From a bacterium (GTDB lineage: Bacteria; Patescibacteriota; Minisyncoccia; Moranbacterales; DUUL01), in contig DAOWHU010000091.1 in the NCBI GenBank assembly GCA_030641245.1, forward strand, positions 1 to 6,945: a stretch of DNA of 6,945 bases, read 5' to 3'. The notes under the pieces were generated by a model. It made no database searches. It was not told where the DNA came from and worked only from the letters and a program-made list of their open reading frames with translations. The translations under genes were made by a program, and so were the position numbers. Each line of letters opens with the position of its first letter. Positions within the stretch are counted from its first letter, which is position 1. Below are positions 6,055-6,945 of this stretch, in pieces.

Positions 6055-6062
6055 AAGGAGGT
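6055..6062 (+). promoter_or_regulatory. Consensus Shine-Dalgarno AAGGAGGT
   Basis: AAGGAGGT lies 3 nt before ATG 6066, 4 nt counted from the GGAGG core. This is a complete match to the anti-Shine-Dalgarno and fixes the start of the 47-aa gene. No other gene in the window has a comparable site. Confidence 0.85.
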
Positions 6063-6065
6063 CAG

Positions 6066-6209
6066 ATGACAAAGAAAAATGGTTCTATCGCAAACAAACT
6101 TTACAGCTATTTTTGGATAATGATATATTCCATAATTATCATCGGAATACCGGCAATGATATTGTTGTCTATCTACGATTCTCTTACCAAGCCGATGAGT
6201 TTATCCTAA
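6066..6209 (+). CDS. 47-aa single-helix membrane peptide, unknown function
   Basis: I do not recognise this small protein. It runs from ATG 6066 to TAA 6207-6209. Residues 1-12 are polar and basic (MTKKNGSIANKL). Residues about 13-37 are one hydrophobic helix rich in isoleucine and containing Tyr, Trp, Gly and Pro. The last ten residues (SLTKPMSLS end) are polar. A basic start suggests an N-in, C-out topology. The case that it is a real gene rests on signals more than on length: an extended -10 promoter, a consensus Shine-Dalgarno 3 nt from the ATG, and a stem-loop just after the stop. Its base use (ATC, AAC, TAC codons, one CCG) is less AT-rich than its neighbours. It may be a toxin-type or regulatory membrane peptide, or an accessory subunit; the sequence does not decide between these. 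Confidence 0.7.
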   Translation: MTKKNGSIANKLYSYFWIMIYSIIIIGIPAMILLSIYDSLTKPMSLS

Positions 6210-6212
6210 CCA

Positions 6213-6244
6213 GGGAGGGTGATGCTAATTAATTCACCCTACCC
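6213..6244 (+). terminator. GC-rich stem-loop after the 47-aa gene
   Basis: GGGAGGGTGA (6213-6222) pairs with TCACCCT-A-CCC (6234-6244) with a single bulged A, around an 11-nt A/T-rich loop. It begins 4 nt after the stop codon, so a role in transcript ending or 3' stability is likely. There is no T-tract directly after it, which argues against a classical intrinsic terminator. The 5' arm holds AGGGAGG followed by ATG at 6223, a ribosome-binding-like site that the hairpin would hide, but that ATG opens only a 10-codon frame. Confidence 0.5.
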
Positions 6245-6298
6245 GCAAATCTAACTAAAAAACTTGCTTTAAAAAACCAAAATCAAAATTCGATCAGT

Positions 6299-6470
6299 AT
6301 GCCTAGAAAAATATACGCCAACAAAATTAAAACCAAAGATTTATTAAGACACGAAACCAAAAGCCATGTTTTAAGAAAATTTTTGTTGATTTTGTTATTA
6401 TGTTTTTTCTATTTATAAGCACTTTTGTTTTTACGATTTTTTGTTAAAAAATCTTGGAGTTGAATTACCA
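6299..6470 (+). pseudogene. Possible decayed small membrane-protein gene
   Basis: An ATG at 6299 opens a 39-codon frame to TAA 6416-6418. It encodes a basic stretch (MPRKIYANKIKTKDLLRHET) followed by a start of a membrane helix (KFLLILLLCFFYL). At the T6 run (6403-6408) a one-base shift would continue the helix in the next frame (LFISTFVFTIFC). A second shift would give KNLGVELPL in the third frame, ending at TGA near 6470. The parts join into one sensible basic-tail plus transmembrane protein, which suggests homopolymer indels in a gene no longer kept, or assembly errors. There is no Shine-Dalgarno. It could equally be a genuine 39-aa tail-anchored peptide or chance. Confidence 0.25.
6435..6453. 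repeat. Small AT hairpin
   Basis: GATTTTTT, loop GTT, AAAAAATC form a perfect 8-bp stem within the gene-poor region. It could be a weak transcription end or simply part of decaying sequence; nothing else supports a role. Confidence 0.3.
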
Positions 6471-6757
6471 CTTTGAAAAATAATTTAAAATAAGTTTTAA
6501 TTTAAATGATCGTCAATGTTAACTATGAAACTAAAATATCAGACTATTAAAAGTCAAGAAACACGACGAGATAGTCATTAGCGCTTGGTCAAACAAAAAA
6601 AGCCAGATTATCAACGAACTTTAACAAATTCAAAGAATTAAAAGCAAAATCTAGTTTGCAACCAACAGAAAAGTCTTGATATTAATTTAATATTTTAATT
6701 TATCCAACATCCTCGCAACTACCTAGAATCAAGATCGCTTAATTAATAAATTTCAAA
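6471..6757. other. Gene-poor AT-rich spacer before the SLAC1-type gene
   Basis: No intact gene is seen on either strand here. Protein-like fragments appear in all three plus-strand frames: MIVNVNYETKISDY from ATG 6506, then KKHDEIVISAWSNKKSQII (about 6556-6612), then FNKFKELKAKSSLQPTEKS (about 6622-6680). They follow one another with small shifts, so a second decayed gene is possible but unproven. The end of the stretch holds a candidate promoter (6656-6685) for the following gene. Confidence 0.4.
6656..6685 (+). promoter_or_regulatory. Candidate promoter for the SLAC1-type gene
   Basis: TTGCAA (6656-6661) and TATTAA (6680-6685) are separated by 18 nt, with TGA directly before the -10, the same extended form as at 6015-6023. 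The leader to ATG 6758 would be about 66 nt. The surrounding sequence is extremely AT-rich, so a chance match is possible. Confidence 0.35.
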
Positions 6758-6945
6758 ATGACAAAAAAATACAGAATAAAATATTTTCCGATTTCCTTTT
6801 TTTCGATGATACTGGGATTAGCTGGGTTTACTATTGCCTCCCAGAAAATTGAATCGTTGTTAAAAACTTCTTTGGGTTTTAGCTTGTACTTTTTAGCTTT
6901 TACTATCGCATTATTCACAATTCTTTCAGGCTTTTATTATCCAAA
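6758..6945 (+). CDS. SLAC1/TehA-type anion channel or dicarboxylate transporter, partial (N-terminus)
   Basis: The first 62 codons of a membrane protein are present and open to the right edge. After a short basic start (MTKKYRIK), YFPISFFSMILGLAGFTIA (residues 9-27) matches the first helix of the voltage-dependent anion channel/TDT family (TehA, SLAC1, malate transporters), in which a phenylalanine-rich FPxxFF...GLAG pattern is typical. A second helix begins at about residue 40 (LGFSLYFLAFTIALFTIL). Full-length members have ten helices and 300-350 aa, so most of the gene lies outside the window. These proteins move small anions such as dicarboxylates, nitrate or chloride, and some are linked to tellurite tolerance; the substrate cannot be read here. 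No Shine-Dalgarno precedes the ATG. Confidence 0.72.
   Translation, partial: MTKKYRIKYFPISFFSMILGLAGFTIASQKIESLLKTSLGFSLYFLAFTIALFTILSGFYYP

Noticed and set aside
6223..6255. Ten-codon frame from ATG 6223 with a Shine-Dalgarno-like AGGGAGG
   Set aside because: It is too short to support as a gene, and the purine site is better explained as one arm of the stem-loop.
6210..6757. tRNA or other known structured RNA in the gene-poor stretch
   Set aside because: No cloverleaf, T-loop GTTCAAATC-type box or other familiar RNA core was found on either strand; only short AT hairpins are present.
1..6945. Reassigned TGA codon (as in some candidate phyla)
   Set aside because: All recognised genes are uninterrupted under the standard code, tryptophans in conserved motifs are TGG, and glycines in motifs are GGN. 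TGA is simply not used as stop in the few complete genes.

Overview
The window is AT-rich with compact genes and reads as a bacterial chromosome segment. Most genes have no recognisable Shine-Dalgarno sequence. The complete genes stop at TAA or TAG and none needs a reassigned TGA. This picture, with a DsbA-like protein tethered by one N-terminal helix and AT-rich folded repeats between genes, resembles candidate-phyla (Patescibacteria-like) anaerobes. That assignment is an inference from style; no marker gene is present.

Region 1 (1-3969, minus strand). The best-understood block is a pyruvate:ferredoxin oxidoreductase operon transcribed right to left: gamma subunit (porG), two-cluster ferredoxin delta subunit (porD), a SerB-like HAD phosphatase, then the alpha subunit (porA), which runs off the left edge. 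porG/porD overlap by 14 bp and phosphatase/porA by 17 bp. Upstream of porG is a 168-bp imperfect palindrome (2231-2398) that looks like a small non-autonomous mobile or REP/MITE-like element. Beyond it lie a membrane-anchored protein with two thioredoxin folds (2410-3675) and a 78-aa single-helix membrane protein.

Region 2 (3970-5901). A divergent intergenic region carries a good promoter for a 113-aa four-helix membrane protein on the plus strand. This gene converges on a LutB-like LUD/4Fe-4S protein on the minus strand. The gap between them holds a second folded AT-rich repeat and a short hairpin at the end of the lutB-like gene.

Region 3 (5902-6945). A second divergent intergenic region carries two opposing promoters. 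On the plus strand an extended -10 promoter and the only strong Shine-Dalgarno in the window drive a 47-aa single-helix membrane protein, followed by a GC-rich stem-loop. About 550 bp without an intact recognisable gene follows; open segments in different frames suggest a decayed small membrane-protein gene. The window ends in the first 62 codons of a SLAC1/TehA-type anion channel or transporter.

Functionally the recognisable genes suggest low-potential, ferredoxin-linked metabolism (pyruvate oxidation, a lactate-utilisation-type iron-sulphur protein, an organic-anion channel) together with extracytoplasmic thiol chemistry. No wholly new multi-gene system is evident. The least explained items are the strongly signalled 47-aa membrane peptide, the phosphatase inside the por operon, and the palindromic elements.
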